DNA from: Euclidia mi
Taxonomy: Eukaryota; Arthropoda; Insecta; Lepidoptera; Erebidae
DNA: 64,000 nucleotides
NCBI GenBank assembly: GCA_944739405.2
Contig: OX123182.2
Span: 93,488,051 to 93,552,050 of the forward strand
Direction of reading: 5' to 3'
Shown here: in pieces, positions 52,167 through 64,000 of the stretch
Numbering within the stretch: the stretch's first letter is position 1
How the letters are laid out: each line of letters begins with the position of its first letter
Program-made: the position numbers and the translations under genes
The notes under the pieces: generated by a model
Databases searched by the model: none
Told to the model about the DNA's origin: nothing
Seen by the model: only the letters and a program-made list of their open reading frames with translations

Positions 52167-54560
52167 ATATCATAATTATGTATGTATTTTTATGTTATAA
52201 ATACAAAATACTATGGAAACCATTTTGGAACGAGAAAATATCATCGAACTTACCTTACTATTGACTCGTTACACATTTAAGCATTGTAATATTACTCATT
52301 AGGCAGAGCAGGCTAGGCAAGTTTGTGACGTCAGTAGATGTATCTGCATACTAATCGGTAGTTGTCACGTACGAATAATAATTTTGCGAGAAAGGAATAA
52401 AATATGGGTATTATATTGATACTAAATAATCATGGCGCTTGCCATAGTGCCGAAATGTTGGGACCTTCAGACGTTGGTACGCGGTATACCTATGTATATC
52501 CTGGTTAGCATCTTAAATAAGCTTTTGAACGGTACCGACATTTATGGATGACAATTGTGACAAACGAATATGTAGCCAACACTAAGGTGGACGCTGTACT
52601 ACAGAGTAAACGTCGAGCGCACGAGAAACGCGCATGCAAAATATGAGATCGGCCTTAGTGTGCTGTGTTAATTTTGACATGTCATCTAACCGTTACTATG
52701 GCAGTAAAAAAATATATGATATAATGTATACTGCTACTGGAATGTGTATAAAAACGTTTCTTTCAAAAAAACTTCAATCAACATCTCACAATATGTAATC
52801 TCCAGTTTAGCGTTACAACATCGCTCCAAAGCGCCCCAGTGTAATAAGTTACCAAACTAACAAGATTGAGAATCGCTGGAGTTGAAACAGTTTCGTTATC
52901 TTGTTGCGAGTGGGTTACTTCAATCAATGGTTGAGTCGAAGCGTCTATTCAAGGTCAAACGTCTAGTTAATGAACACAAACCAACATCTAAACTAATGAA
53001 CGGCGCTTACGTATCTGTCTCAACTTCAACTGCAGTTTAACATTGTCCCGATCAAATTTAAACTTGTTCAGAATTTCGTTAAAGGTAATATTATAGCGTT
53101 GTGATGATTTCATGTCAATACATTAAATGATCGCAACAGACAGTTTTTTTGTTGAATAAAAGGCAGGTTGCTCATATTGAGTTGTGTATGATCGGCAGTA
53201 TAACAAGTTTGTGCGCAAACGGGCCACCTACAAGCCCACACATATATTACAATTGTTAATACGTTTGGTATGGAATCACAGTAAACATGTACAGATGTGT
53301 GTCTTAGCCATTCGCCACTAAGTGTCAGCTCTCTTTCGTACAAATTGTAAAGGCCGCTGACTTGTAGTAGCGGCTACCGACCACTGTCGTTGGCGCAGAG
53401 CTGAAAGACGTCGGGAGCGATAGCTAGGCTGGCCTAATCATTTATAATGATTTTTATATTTGATCAATTTTAATGTCCAGTGTTAGACCGCCTGAAGACC
53501 TCCGACATGGCCTTACAATTCTTGTGTACAAGATAAGAACCGGGAAGAAAGGCCTTGCTTGCCATCCGTAGCTCGATAGTGCTCTGATGTTATTGGCTTA
53601 TATTTAAGGATATATTATAACGAATATAGGTATGTTTATAAATTGTCTCATTATTAAAGTACAGGCTTTGCTTTGAGTTTTGATGACCTTGTTTGCGTTT
53701 CCGAGGGTATTATTACATTTTATCTGTTCTAAGACTTCTCTGCAAAGAATATTTAGTTCCTCTATAATTTTACCCTTCGATAGTGGCTACACAAGCCTTC
53801 TTGACCGTTTTATTTATTTTAAATTGTCTTTCGGGATTTAAGCTACGTATCTTTCTTTTGAGCAACCGATATATCGGCACTGTTGCAAGCGCTATGTTCA
53901 CGGATGTACTGAGGTTAAATTCCTATATCGTATCACTTATGTTATTCCTTATTTATGTTACTTTGTAATGTACTAGTTTCGGTACCTGACCGGCTGCGTA
54001 ACTCCGGTTACAAAGTCTAGCCACGATCCCCAACATTGGGACCGGCGGTACACGTTAGCTTTGTTTAGGAATAGCCGCATAAACTTCCGACTCCAAATAT
54101 TTGCCTGGATTACAATGTTATAATACCGTTGAGTTTCGGAAATAGACGAAACAATAATAGTAACGACAAGTCTTTGTGTCAGCCATTTAATTTTGTGAAT
54201 GTAAACGGTGAAAGAAAATATCGTAGGAAACACTTGCACGTTCAACTGAGAGTTCTCAAAAGACTTGGGAAGTTTGCCAACTCGAATTTGGCCAGCGTGG
54301 TGAGCTTGGCCTCACCCTTCCCATAGTGAGACGAGGCTCGTGCACAGCACTGAGATCAATTCTATACAGGGCGGGTCGATCATGATGATAACAATGTTTA
54401 TAAAATCTAATAGCACTATTCTGTATGGTGATGGATTAAGGATACATCATGAAACTACCTCATTTAATTCTGTGGGTGCCGTAAGAGGTGACTAATACAA
54501 ACCCAATATAGACAATTGCATATTTTTTCCATCTAAAGAAAAAAGAAAAATTGTTTACCC
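52167..54560. other. Non-coding stretch, no recognised feature
   Basis: Chance frames of 60-90 codons only. I see no domain, repeat pair or RNA gene. Confidence 0.5.
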
Positions 54561-54633
54561 ATTGTAACGCCCTTCCTTAGAACCTTGAGGTTTTATGTTT
54601 AAACTGAACAAGGATTAATGGGTCGTACACTGA

Positions 54634-55612
54634 TTGGTTTACTATCGAGACAGGTGTTAGACAGGGATGTGTAGCGTCGCCGTGCCTGTTCAACCTCTTC
54701 ATGGACAGTTGTTTGCAAGATTTGAAAAACAGCGACTGTGGATTAAGGATGAATGAGTAACGTGTCAAATGCCTACTTTATTCTGATGATCAGGTAATAC
54801 TTGCGTCTTCAGCGGAGGAATTGCAGGAGATGGTGGCAATCATGCATGGTACTTTAGGGAGGAAGAGAATGAAAGTGAATATGAGCCAGACGAAAGTTAT
54901 GGTTTTTGAAAAGGAGGAATGTGTTACGACTTGTAATGTTATGATCGATGGACAACGTGTGGAGCAAGTGATTGATTTTGTATATTTAGGTACCCTTTTT
55001 ATGAATAGGAATGGTAAGAATGAAGAAGATATTGAAAGAAGAGTTAATGCAGGTAATAGGGTGAATGGAGCTTTGAAGGCTTTTATGAACAGTCAAAACG
55101 TGCCCGAAAAGGCACTTTTGGCTGTGCATAGAGGGGTGTTAGTACCTACACTTATGTATGGTAGTGAGAGTTGGGTATGACAAAATAGACATGAAAGTAG
55201 AATAAATGCCGTAGAAATGAGAGCACTGAGAAGTAAGTGTGGAGTGTCTTTGAACGACAGAGTAAAGAATTGTGTCATAAAAGAGTGTTGTGGGGTAAAA
55301 GAAGTTGTAGTAACAACTATTGAGGAAGGTATGCTAAGATGGTTTGGACACATGGAGAGGATGGATGACGAAAGACTGACCAAGAAGTTATATATGTTAA
55401 GTGTGAATGGGACAGGAGTAAGGGTAAGACCTAGACGGACGTTCTCTGACCAGATTAGAGACATCCTAAAAAAAGGAGAGGTTAGAAGTACCCTTAACCG
55501 AAGAGCATGCATGAGAAATTTGACGGGAGTGAGTGAAGCAAGAGAAATATGTCAGGATCGTTGCAAATGGCGTTCCGTAGTCTCTGCCTACCCCTCCGGG
55601 AAACAGGCGTGA
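54634..55612 (+). pseudogene. RTE-like LINE reverse transcriptase, C-terminal half
   Basis: Begins with GVRQGCVASPCLFNLFMD, then the catalytic box as YSDDQ and ILASSAEELQ. The part 54821-55612 is one frame broken only by TGA at 55178-55180, with VDGQRVEQ-type, FVYLGTLF, LVPTLMYGSESWV and LRWFGHMERMDDERLTKKLY blocks, typical of RTE/BovB-group elements. It ends KQA and is followed by a tail of TATG repeats (55613-55630). Relatives of its 3' end occur at 51973-52166. Confidence 0.85.
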
Positions 55613-55630
55613 GTCTATGTATGTATGTAT

Positions 55631-56324
55631 GAGATACGCTTTAACCGTCTTCAAGGATCTAACTTGCTGCTATTTTGACGTGAAAATAGAACATACATAC
55701 ATTGCAGACACAAGTTTCTAGATTTCTAGACAAAAGATAACCCTTAATCCGTCACCACATAGACGTTTCATTCAAATGTTGAATAAAAGAGAAACAAACA
55801 GCCAAGGTGTGCGTGCTTGTTGTTAGCATTGTTTTGTTGATTGATTTTGGACATCATTTAAAATGAGAACTATTTTGAAAACAATTCAAGATGCGATATA
55901 CGATGCGCTGCATATATAGCGAAACGCAGCGAAGCGCATTTTTGGCCATAACACATATCAAATTAACACAAAATAATTAAGAGTGTAGTTTGCATCCATC
56001 AACACTATCAAGTAACAATGTATGGACAAAGAACTTCAACCGCAGGAAACTGTGTAGCTCCCCAACCGTAACAAATAGAACAAAACATCGTAGTTCCTCA
56101 CAAATTACTGTTACTTTAGCGAAACATTGTTAGACTTCTTTGAATTTAAGTAATTCAATTAACAACCGTTCGTACTAAGTTCACAAAGAATAATTTGAAT
56201 TGCAAACGAAGTTAATGATTCTCGTTTTGATTCATTACAGACGACTAACATTGGAGCAGATAATGGTGGCTATTTTGTTATACAGCTTATCTACATCTCT
56301 GTTGTCTCTGTAATATTTACAAGC
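55631..56324. other. Non-coding stretch, no recognised feature
   Basis: AT-rich, no frame of interest. The last part may be 5' sequence of the following LINE. Confidence 0.45.
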
Positions 56325-58042
56325 AAAATCACAGAACTGTACGATAGGCATGCACCAATTCGTCCTGTGAAAATAAAGCACCCTCCTGCCCCATGGCTAA
56401 CTGAAAATATCAAACATCTGATTCACAAGAAAGCTGCTGCCAAATTTAGGTACAAAATAAGGCCTGACGCTCTCAATTTGCAAAAATATGTTGCGATAAG
56501 GAATCTCTGCAATAAGGTGTGTAGGGATGCACAACGCCAACATATTCACAGATCTGTACAAAACGGTGATCCAGCTAAAGTCTGGAAATTTCTTAAAACC
56601 CTAGGGGTCGGCAAATCTCGTCAACACCTGAATCCTAATGATTTCAATATTGACTTGCTCAATCAACATTTCTCTGCCTCGTTCAATATTGATAGGACTA
56701 CTAAGGTAAGCACAATTAATTATCTTTCTTCTCTGCCTACCCCTAGTTACTCACAACTTGTCTTTAATCACTACACCGATAGTGATGTTAGGAAGGGCAT
56801 AATGTCAACCTCGTCCAACGCAGTTGGTACTGACTGTATCAGCCGTAATATGATCCTTCCTATACTAGATTAAATTCTTTCCATCAAATCTCACATCCTA
56901 AATAAATACCCCTGGAACAGGAATGCTGTTCCAGCGGTATTTCCCGTTAATCTGGAAGGATGCCCATATTACTCCTATTCCGAAAACTTTTCACCCGTCA
57001 TCCTTTTCTGATTATCGTCTTATTTCAATCCTACCATTCCTCTCCAAAGTCCTCGAACGTCTTGTCTACAACCAAATGAAGTCATTCCTCTGCATAAATA
57101 ACCAACCTAATCCTTTTCAATCCGGTTTCCGTTCGGGTCATAGCACCGTCACATCCTTGGTCAATATTACGGATGACATCAGGCCTGGTATGGAAGGCGG
57201 AGAACTCACTAATCTTGCACTTCTTGATTTCAGCAATGCCTACAACACAGTAGATTACGATATTCTACTTGGTCGCCTTTGCTCTCTTAACATATCTCCT
57301 ACGGTGATTGACTGGTTTCGCAGTTACCTGTGGGACCGCCAACAGCGTATATGCATTGAGTACTCACTTTCTTCTTGGTGTAATACATCTGCTGGCGTGC
57401 CCCAGGGTGGCGTATTGTCTCCTTTATTCTTCGCAATTTTTATAAATTCTATCTCAAGCAACCTTCGCTCCGCCTATCACCTTTGTGCAGATGATCTCCA
57501 AATATATACGCGGTCGTCATTAGCAAGTTTATCGCAATCTTTAGCTATCATTAACCGTGATCTGGCACTGATCAACAGCTGAAGCAATTCCTTTGGACTC
57601 AAAGTGAACCCTACGAAAACCCAAGTCATTGTTATTGGTAGTTCAAGAATGAAATCGAAAATCGACTGGTCTTCACTGCCTGCAGTTATTTTTGATGGCA
57701 CCACTATTCCAATACAGGATAAAGTTAAAAACTTAGGTCTCACTATAGATTCAACTCTGTCTTGGGATCCGCAGATCCAAGAAGTAAGTCGGAAAGTGTT
57801 TGCCTCAGCAGGTGCACTAAGAAGACTAAGGAACTTTCTTCCCACTACCACCTAAATTGCGCTAGCAAAATCTCTTTTGCTGCCCATTATTGATTATGCA
57901 AACGTCAGCTATCTAGATCTCGCCGAAAACCAGCTTGATAAACTTGAGCGAATTCAAAATTTCTGCATACGATTCATATTTGGATTACGCAAATATGATC
58001 ATGTTTCACAATTTCGAGCCCAACTCAAGTGGTTACCTATTA

Positions 58043-58829
58043 GAGCCTGTCCAGAAAGCGCGATTTACGCGCATGTCCACTCGCGCGTAGGCACTCGCGC
58101 GTTTTCGAGATACTAGAGCTACATACATCCCGTCCAGATACACTCGCGCGTTACTTCACACGCACGTAAAACGCTTGCAATGAGCGGGACTTTCGACTCG
58201 CTCGTTTTACGCGCGTGTGCCGCGCGAGTCGAGATACTCCGGCGCCATTGCTGCGTCCAGTACTACGCGCGTGTCCATGGCGACTGGACGTATTCGGTTC
58301 AAAATGGAGCGTGATAAAATTTTGTTAATTTCGTTCAAATTCTTTATTTTGGTTAATTGGGTCTTAGTTTATAATTAATAAAGCAATAAAAAATATTACC
58401 TCAAAGTAATCACGAGTTTTTCTTCTGCAGAAACAGTATCCCGTACCACATAATTTTGACATAGAGTCAAATCTTTAATCATTTCTAGTAAATCCTCAAA
58501 CGATGCTACTGACATCCTAAATTAGTTGAAAACCTTTTCATTATATTCTCTGAGTTTTGGGTATAAAGTTATAAACATACTATGCGTCATTCTGTCACGT
58601 AGAATGGGATGCACGTTGAATCGTCGACTTTTTCTTCGTTTACGACGCCTCCATCGACGGTATGCAAGCCACAACACAACCACTGTATCCGAGTCCATGT
58701 TTATAACTGACTAAATACGTCTCATCACAATCGCGCGTAACAACGCGCGTGAAACGCCGCATCTGGACGCAATACGAATCAAAACGCGCGAGTGGATACG
58801 CGCGTAAATCGCGCTTTCTGGACAGGCTC
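58043..58829 (-). mobile_element. PIF/Harbinger DNA transposon, internally deleted
   Basis: GAGCCTGTCCAGAAAGCGCG at 58043 is mirrored exactly at the right end (58810-58829), and the similarity extends inward (ATTTACGCGC, CACTCGCGCG) for over 40 bases. TTA at 58040-58042 and 58830-58832 is the target duplication, as expected for PIF/Harbinger. The subterminal regions are very rich in CGCGCG and contrast with the AT-rich middle. The middle encodes the first exon of a Harbinger-like transposase. Confidence 0.92.
58400..58698 (-). pseudogene. First exon of a Harbinger-like transposase with one stop
   Basis: From ATG at 58698 the frame gives MDSDTVVVLWLAYRRW, the basic run RRRKRRKSRRF, then NVHPILRDRMTHSMFITLYP, one in-frame TAA at 58525-58527 and on to FRMSVASFEDLLEMIKDL. 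It ends in the splice donor AG|GTAATA at 58400. The RMS-x3-FE-x-LL block preceding the catalytic domain is typical of Harbinger nucleases. The DDE catalytic exons are absent, so this copy cannot transpose by itself. The frame is easily missed because the stop splits it. Confidence 0.8.
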
Positions 58830-59394
58830 TTAGACATCGTCGGAATGCTCACGTTTTAACTATACTATACAATATATTGTTTAACCCTTCAACACCCTCC
58901 TATCTTAAAGGACGATTCGAGTTCCTTCATGACACGCACAATCGATACTTAAGGTCATCAGAAAATTTACTACTGAAAATGCCGACACATTCCACAGCAT
59001 TCTATGATAAATCTTTTTCTGTAACGGCCGTTCGCTTGTGGAATGAATTGCCTCTAAGCATAAGGCAGGCACAGACGGTTACTACATTCAAAACTTTAGT
59101 TAAGGACCATTACTTGTCCGTTTAATTTATTCCCTATTCTAAAAATATGTATTTAGTATTATGCACTAATTTATCTAGATATGTATGTATATGTTATATA
59201 TGTATTGTATAAATGTAAATGTTTATAGTATAATATTATAAAATTGGTACACCTACAACTACCACTTCTTTTCCTACCAATATCTCCATCCAAAGGTTGC
59301 CTGGTAGATATCGCTTTAAGTGATAAGGCCGCCCTTTGTACTTAACCTAATATATAAGATTACTATAATGTTGACACCGGTGTACAATAAAGTT

Positions 59395-59425
59395 TAAATA
59401 AATAAATAAATCAAATAAATAATAT
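59395..59425 (+). repeat. LINE 3' tail (AAAT)n
   Basis: AATAAAGTTTAAATAAATAA follows the RT by about 260 bp and then repeats AAAT units: the 3' end of the LINE beginning upstream of 56325. Confidence 0.65.
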
Positions 59426-59440
59426 TGCTGTGTATAAATA

Positions 59441-59560
59441 CATACATACATACATAGACTCACGCCTGTTTCCCCGAAGGGGTAGGCAGAGGCATATTAA
59501 ACGCCCACTTTTCGCCAGTGTTTTGATTCCACGTAATAGGTGGCGAGCCTATTGCCGCTT
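59441..59560 (-). repeat. RTE-related 3' fragment, inverted
   Basis: On the plus strand: ATACATACATACATAGACTC then ACGCCTGTTTCCCCGAAGGG and GTAGGCAGAGG. It is the complement of the RTE tail at 55580-55630 and is repeated at 61708-61790. Confidence 0.7.
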
Positions 59561-60379
59561 ATTGGGACATTTTGTGTGCCAGAGCCTCGTCCGTTGATCG
59601 GCAGGTGCACCACTTGCTTGCTAAGTTCTTGGTGGGAACCCTATGCTGTGTATAAATGGTGTACAATAAAGCATTATCTACCTATTAATTTACACTATTG
59701 CTGCATTACCACTGTTTTGGTGTACTTTGTACGATATTTCTGAGAATCATCAATGTCGTAGCTTTGTCCCGTTTGCATCCGAGAATTACACCCCTTGGAG
59801 CCCGAGGCCCCCATACTAGTCTTACCGGATAGGACAGAATATCAGCTTGATGTTATTGAGAAAATACATATTTTTTTAAATGAAACCTGGGTTGTTTTAT
59901 TGGGTAGGCCCGACTGCCTATCAGTTCATACCTCTCTGCCTGCACTAAACGGCTAAGGATGTTTGAAATTCCACCGCAAATAGATATAAAATGGTAGGAC
60001 TTTAAAATCTACACACTTGTTAATTTACTAATAAACAAATCACTTAAATTACTTCAGCTGACATCAGAATCCATATTATTATTATATTTTAAAGAATTTG
60101 CATAACGTTCCCGTATTGTTACTTAATAGGAGTCTCTAATTACTTATTCGACTACAATGGGTATTGATTTCCTGTTCCTGTGCCTGCTTATTTTTGCTGC
60201 CTGCCTGCTAACCCAACATGCTATAACAAATAATATGTCGTTTAGAAACGGCAGGATCATAGAAGAAAGAAGTTAGAAGTAAAATAGGCTGAGTTTAACG
60301 CGGAAACTAATGTAGCTTCTCTGTTTCCGTCCCTCAACCTTTTATCAGATATTGACTAAAATGTAGGTACAACATCGTC
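59561..60379. other. Non-coding stretch, no recognised feature
   Basis: No coding frame above 67 codons and no repeat pair found by eye. Confidence 0.45.
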
Positions 60380-60640
60380 CTACTATTGCAGAGGTATCGG
60401 GTTCAAATCCAACGACACGCAACACTGACTTCCACACTATGTGTGTTTTGAACGTTATGTGGCTCTATGCCTTGAAACACACGTTAAACCATCGATCCCG
60501 GCTGTCATGAAGATCTTTGACAGTCATAATAAAGAGTCTACTCTTGCAGCTATTGATACTGACTCTTGCAGCCATGGAATATTCCTTCGAGCTGCGGTCA
60601 GATGGCAGGCGCTCTGGGGTAAAGTAAATGTCTGTCAAAT
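60380..60640 (+). repeat. SINE-like repeat, second copy of the family at 33700-33990
   Basis: GGGTTCAAATCCAACGACAC (B-box-like) at 60399 and GGCTGTCATGAAGATCTTTG at 60500 match the layout of the copy at 33700-33990. Elsewhere it is diverged. Confidence 0.55.
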
Positions 60641-61707
60641 CTGATTAAACCAGTAAACCGCACCTCGGGCTCCAACAACGGTGGTGGATAACGTTATAAG
60701 CTGTCGTAACTTGTGGCTAAGACACTTGGAATGCGGTTAAGAGGTTGACTTGCATATTCGATTTCACAAGGGTTTCGTTTCTAAGTACAAATCATTAATT
60801 AAATAAGGCGAATCAATCAACTAATTTTACGAAAAAAGACTGGTAAAAGCGCACAGAATTTTAAAGACTTTGTTTTATTTTAAATGACGTCTGGAATCAG
60901 CTACTAGACCATAAGGCTGTGATCAACCGAGTTGTGGCTCGTCTAAATGCATTCGAGTGTTACGTTCTAAAACCACCGCGGTGTCCTTGGCGTCCTCGGC
61001 GTTCCGTTAGTAACAAGATCATCCAAATTGCAGTTCGCATGCTTTACCGCGACCCCAAAACTATCAAAGCATCTTGGAATTTTCGATGTAAACATAGCCT
61101 AAAACAACAAAGTATTAGAACAAATGAAAAAACCAAAGGCACGGTAAGATATTTTTCTTCAGCTTATTTAAACCAAATAACATTTTATTACATTCGAGAA
61201 ATGCAACATGAAATCCCTAATTTTCTTGGTAACGAACCTGAATCTAGAAAGTTCCGAAAAATTAATTTTCACTTAACTTCTTACTTATCATAACAAAGTG
61301 GCGAAATATCGCGACAATAGGATCTCGATTACCTAATACAAGTCGCGAATTATTTTCAAAGTCCAAGGAACTCAAGTTTAATAATTAATATTTTCAAAAG
61401 AGAACCGTAATTAGAAATGGGTGACTTAGTGAATTTTGTTAATCCAATGAGACCAGGACCCAAGTTAGAAGATTAAAGTAACTGGAGTAAGATTGAGATG
61501 GAATTAATTTCCTGCTGTCGTATGTAAACCTAACTCCAGTTAATTAAGGAGTCACCTTGCTACCTAAATAATGATTTAGACAGGAACAAGATTCGAACTG
61601 ATTAATTTACTTTAGTGTCTTTGATTGTAATGTTAAATTGCATTCATATGTAAAGTAATTCTAGCGATCGTCTAAGTTATAACATACATGTCTTCATATT
61701 TTATTTA
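60641..61707. other. Non-coding stretch with one 124-codon chance frame
   Basis: The frame 60919-61293 encodes NRVVARLNAFECYVLK, PRCPWRPRRSVSNKIIQIAV and so on. I cannot assign it. A degraded transposase is possible (helix-turn-helix-like spacing, GTGTCCTTGGCGTCC near 60981), but the evidence is too weak to call a gene. Confidence 0.35.
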
Positions 61708-61790
61708 TAGTCTCATGCCTGTATCCCCGAAGGGGTAGGCAGAGGTGTAATGTTACACCCACATTTCGCGATGAATTTTTAAGTCCCACA
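61708..61790 (-). repeat. RTE-related 3' fragment, inverted
   Basis: ATGCCTGTATCCCCGAAGGG then GTAGGCAGAGG, matching 59461-59495. Confidence 0.65.
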
Positions 61791-62109
61791 TGTCTTTAGT
61801 ACTTATATAATAATATAATTTTATATGTAAAACTGTTGTTTTATCTATACCATTTAAAGACATCGATTTCCAATCAAGAAGAATGGTTGCCACTTAGCTA
61901 CTCGTGACGGTTTGCTGCCTCTTCTAGGTTGGGTGTTTACATTGAAAGCAATATTGTATTCAGTATGCACGAAGCTACATTAAATCACGTCACAGAATTA
62001 AATAGATTATACAAAATACAGTTGCTTTCTACCTCTTGCCAATAGCACATTTCATGATATAGGTAACTACACAACAATATATAGATGTCGTTAGTGTTAG
62101 GTGTCGAAG

Positions 62110-62328
62110 TATAGGTCGGTTCACGAAAGATGACCACTGCGCAGAAATCATTTTTTAGGTCCCCGTGGAGGTGCGGGGTGAGGCGCGGGTGGAAAGCCAA
62201 TGGTGTGCCTCCGTTCTTGACGCATTCCCTAAATGCGTCAAGAATGGAGCCACGCCATTGGTGCACGAATGTACATATGTATGCGCGACGGCCGACATTT
62301 GTGGTCAACTTTCGTGAACCGACCTATA
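62110..62328. mobile_element. Hairpin MITE, 219 bp
   Basis: TATAGGTCGGTTCACGAAAG at 62110 is mirrored at 62309-62328, and the pairing continues inward (TGACCAC) over about 27 bases with one mismatch. The centre contains a further palindrome around TGACGCATT-CCCT-AATGCGTCA. No coding capacity. The outer TA may be the target duplication. Confidence 0.85.
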
Positions 62329-64000
62329 CCGTCAGTGACAGTGGAGGTAATCGCCTGCACTTTACTAAGACATCCCTGAGCTCTCACCAATCATCCCGAC
62401 CATAAACGATGCAAACCGATCATCATTGTATCCTTAAAGTAAATACTGCACCATTAAGAAATAGGTAACTACTCACTTCGAAGATGCTTCTTTTTAACAT
62501 TTGTTAGAAAACCTTAAACCACATTGAGCGTATCTTGGTGAGCTCTACAGCAAGGTGCAAAACACGATGACCTTGTAGGTGCAGCAAAGCAAACTCATCA
62601 GGTAAAATGAACATGGGAACAATACGTATAAATAAGTCTAAAGTTTTTTGTATCCGGGCAGATAAGAAGGTAGATTTTTTTTATAAGTATCCGTCTTTGC
62701 CTGTTTTCATAAGAGAAAGTTACCCTTGGTCACCTCTTCTTATTTTGTGTTGACGTCCTATATGAATGAAGCTCATCACTGTAACCCAGTTACATCACAA
62801 GTATACAGATCTTTCCCAATTATTTGTGTATTTTTTCGTCTTTATTGAGGACGTGGTACATAACGACGACGGGAAGCTGCCTTCAGTTATGCGCATTTAT
62901 TGTTAGTTTAGGACGTACGGCGTTACATCAAGATTGACTACACCAGTGTAAGCAGGTCTATGTTTGTATCACAAGGCGATAGAATCATAGTGCAAACGAA
63001 AATTGCATTCATCAAGCAATACATAACTATCTTAAGTTGGTCTCTCTCTGTTTGAAAATTTCCTACAGGCACAAATCAGGTTTTGTTGGTAAAATGTAGA
63101 TGCATATGTATCCATTAGTTCACTACAAACTCGGTTGTATAGTGTTAACAAAATAAATATTTACAGCGAAACTAGAATGCCACGTGATATTGTGCTGTGT
63201 TATGTGTATGCTTGGAAATGTAGTGGACAGTGGAAAAGGAATTCCTTATAAACTACACTGTATTCTTTTGTATGTCGAGTTGTTTGTGACTTTGCTTACG
63301 TACCTTTGATGCAAAAAATAAGCTTAAATTATATTCAGAAGGATTTAAAAAGATAACTTTCCCTAAAACGTCTTGAATAGGCCTCAGGGATGAGCATACT
63401 TTTGAGTGGGCTATATATAAATGAATATATTGTGTTAACTCTTTTACTAAAAGTAAAATCGTACATTAAGTGACACTTATCTTATAGGCTACCTTTTTAT
63501 CAATTTTTGCCAGTGAACTTTTCGAAAAACCTTACTCAAAATTTAATGGCGAATTGTTCTGATCAGAATCTATTTCATATATTATTGGAAATAGAATTGC
63601 GTAGTCTTATTAACAGTGGTATTATAAAGAAACGAAGGAACCATTAAAAAATTTAAACCATGTCTTGAATGCTCTAAAATTACGTGGAAAGTAAATATTT
63701 GTATGTTTCTGATAAGCCATGTCAAATTGAAAAATGTCGAGTCATGTTATCACATAGCAACCGCCGCCGGGCTAATAGTGAACCGCTGGTATAATAATTA
63801 TGAATACAGAGTTGCTGAACACGGTACTTGTTCCATGTAAATTGTTTCCCTTGCTTACGAAGTATGGGACAGTACTTTGTCCTATGTACACGAGTTGCGA
63901 ACCTTTGGGTTATCTATCACTGACGCCCAAACTAGAAATTGCCTAACAAGCTAGATATGAGTTAAATATGTGTGTAAATATATGGGTATATGTTCAAACT
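62329..64000. other. Non-coding stretch to window end, no recognised feature
   Basis: I see no gene, repeat pair or RNA gene. Confidence 0.45.

Larger units (their letters stand above)
56325..59125 (+). pseudogene. CR1/jockey-like LINE RT, interrupted by a Harbinger element
   Basis: The first frame (to 56873) is the linker between endonuclease and RT (KHPPAPWLTENIK, then VGTDCISRNMIL). After a stop and shift, 56923-58042 carries FQSGFRSGHSTVTSLV, motif A LLDFSNAYNTVDY, GVPQGGVLSPLFFAIF and motif C CADDLQIY, with stops at 57580 and 57853. The thumb reaches LKWLPIRA at 58042, where the 787-bp DNA transposon is inserted. The RT C-terminus continues from 58833 in shifted frames (AVRLWNELPLSIRQAQTV) to 59125. 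The endonuclease is missing. Tail at about 59395-59420. Confidence 0.87.

Noticed and set aside
60919..61293. Tc1/mariner transposase fragment
   Set aside because: Some resemblance to a helix-turn-helix start, but no DDE motif and no inverted ends nearby.

Overview
The window looks like repeat-rich, AT-rich nuclear DNA of an insect, most likely a moth or butterfly. The evidence is a tRNA-headed SINE, RTE-like 3' ends and LINE families of lepidopteran type. All species-level inference rests on memory of repeat families, not on a search. I found no ordinary host gene. Almost everything recognisable is a mobile element, and several are nested inside each other.

Layout. 1-4123: three decayed LINE reverse-transcriptase (RT) fragments. 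4124-7093: non-coding, with two probable MITEs. 7115-9942: a LINE whose ORF1-like coiled coil is fused in frame to the end of the endonuclease and a near-complete RT (one in-frame TGA). 9960-14567: a nearly full-length but decayed CR1-like LINE. 14739-18793: a BEL/Pao-like LTR retrotransposon on the minus strand with intact gag-protease and a collapsed pol. 18805-42903: a Polinton/Maverick (virus-like, self-synthesising DNA transposon) with terminal inverted repeats. 42904-44227: the 5' end of the BEL element, including a second copy of a 648-bp segment also present left of the Polinton. 44235-49970: a Gypsy-like LTR retrotransposon with 4-bp target duplications. 49971-64000: mostly non-coding, with an RTE-like RT, a CR1/jockey-like LINE split by a Harbinger element (TTA target duplication), SINE-like pieces and a hairpin MITE.

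The Polinton is the centre of interest. On the minus strand it carries, in order: a spliced gene of unknown function, protein-primed type B DNA polymerase, packaging ATPase, a conserved Polinton protein of unknown role, integrase with chromodomain, a phospholipase-A2-like/membrane-active capsid-associated protein, an adenovirus-like cysteine protease, a putative minor capsid protein, a 48-residue basic protein, the major capsid protein, an exonuclease-like protein and a single-BIR (IAP-type) protein. One more spliced gene points the other way. Several neighbours overlap by ATGA or abut as TAAATG. Only two genes are broken, each by a single in-frame stop (capsid and exonuclease-like). Removing the younger insertions (a LINE fragment, a SINE, a second SINE-like piece and a 7.7-kb LTR element) leaves about 15 kb, a normal Polinton size.

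The 7.7-kb element inside the Polinton (34499-42231) has two 1657-bp LTRs and no coding capacity. Its interior holds an unusual series of tRNA T-arm-like sequences, all in the sense orientation. The Polinton is bounded by the 648-bp duplication and an 11-bp filler instead of the usual 6-bp target duplication, which points to an atypical integration or later rearrangement.
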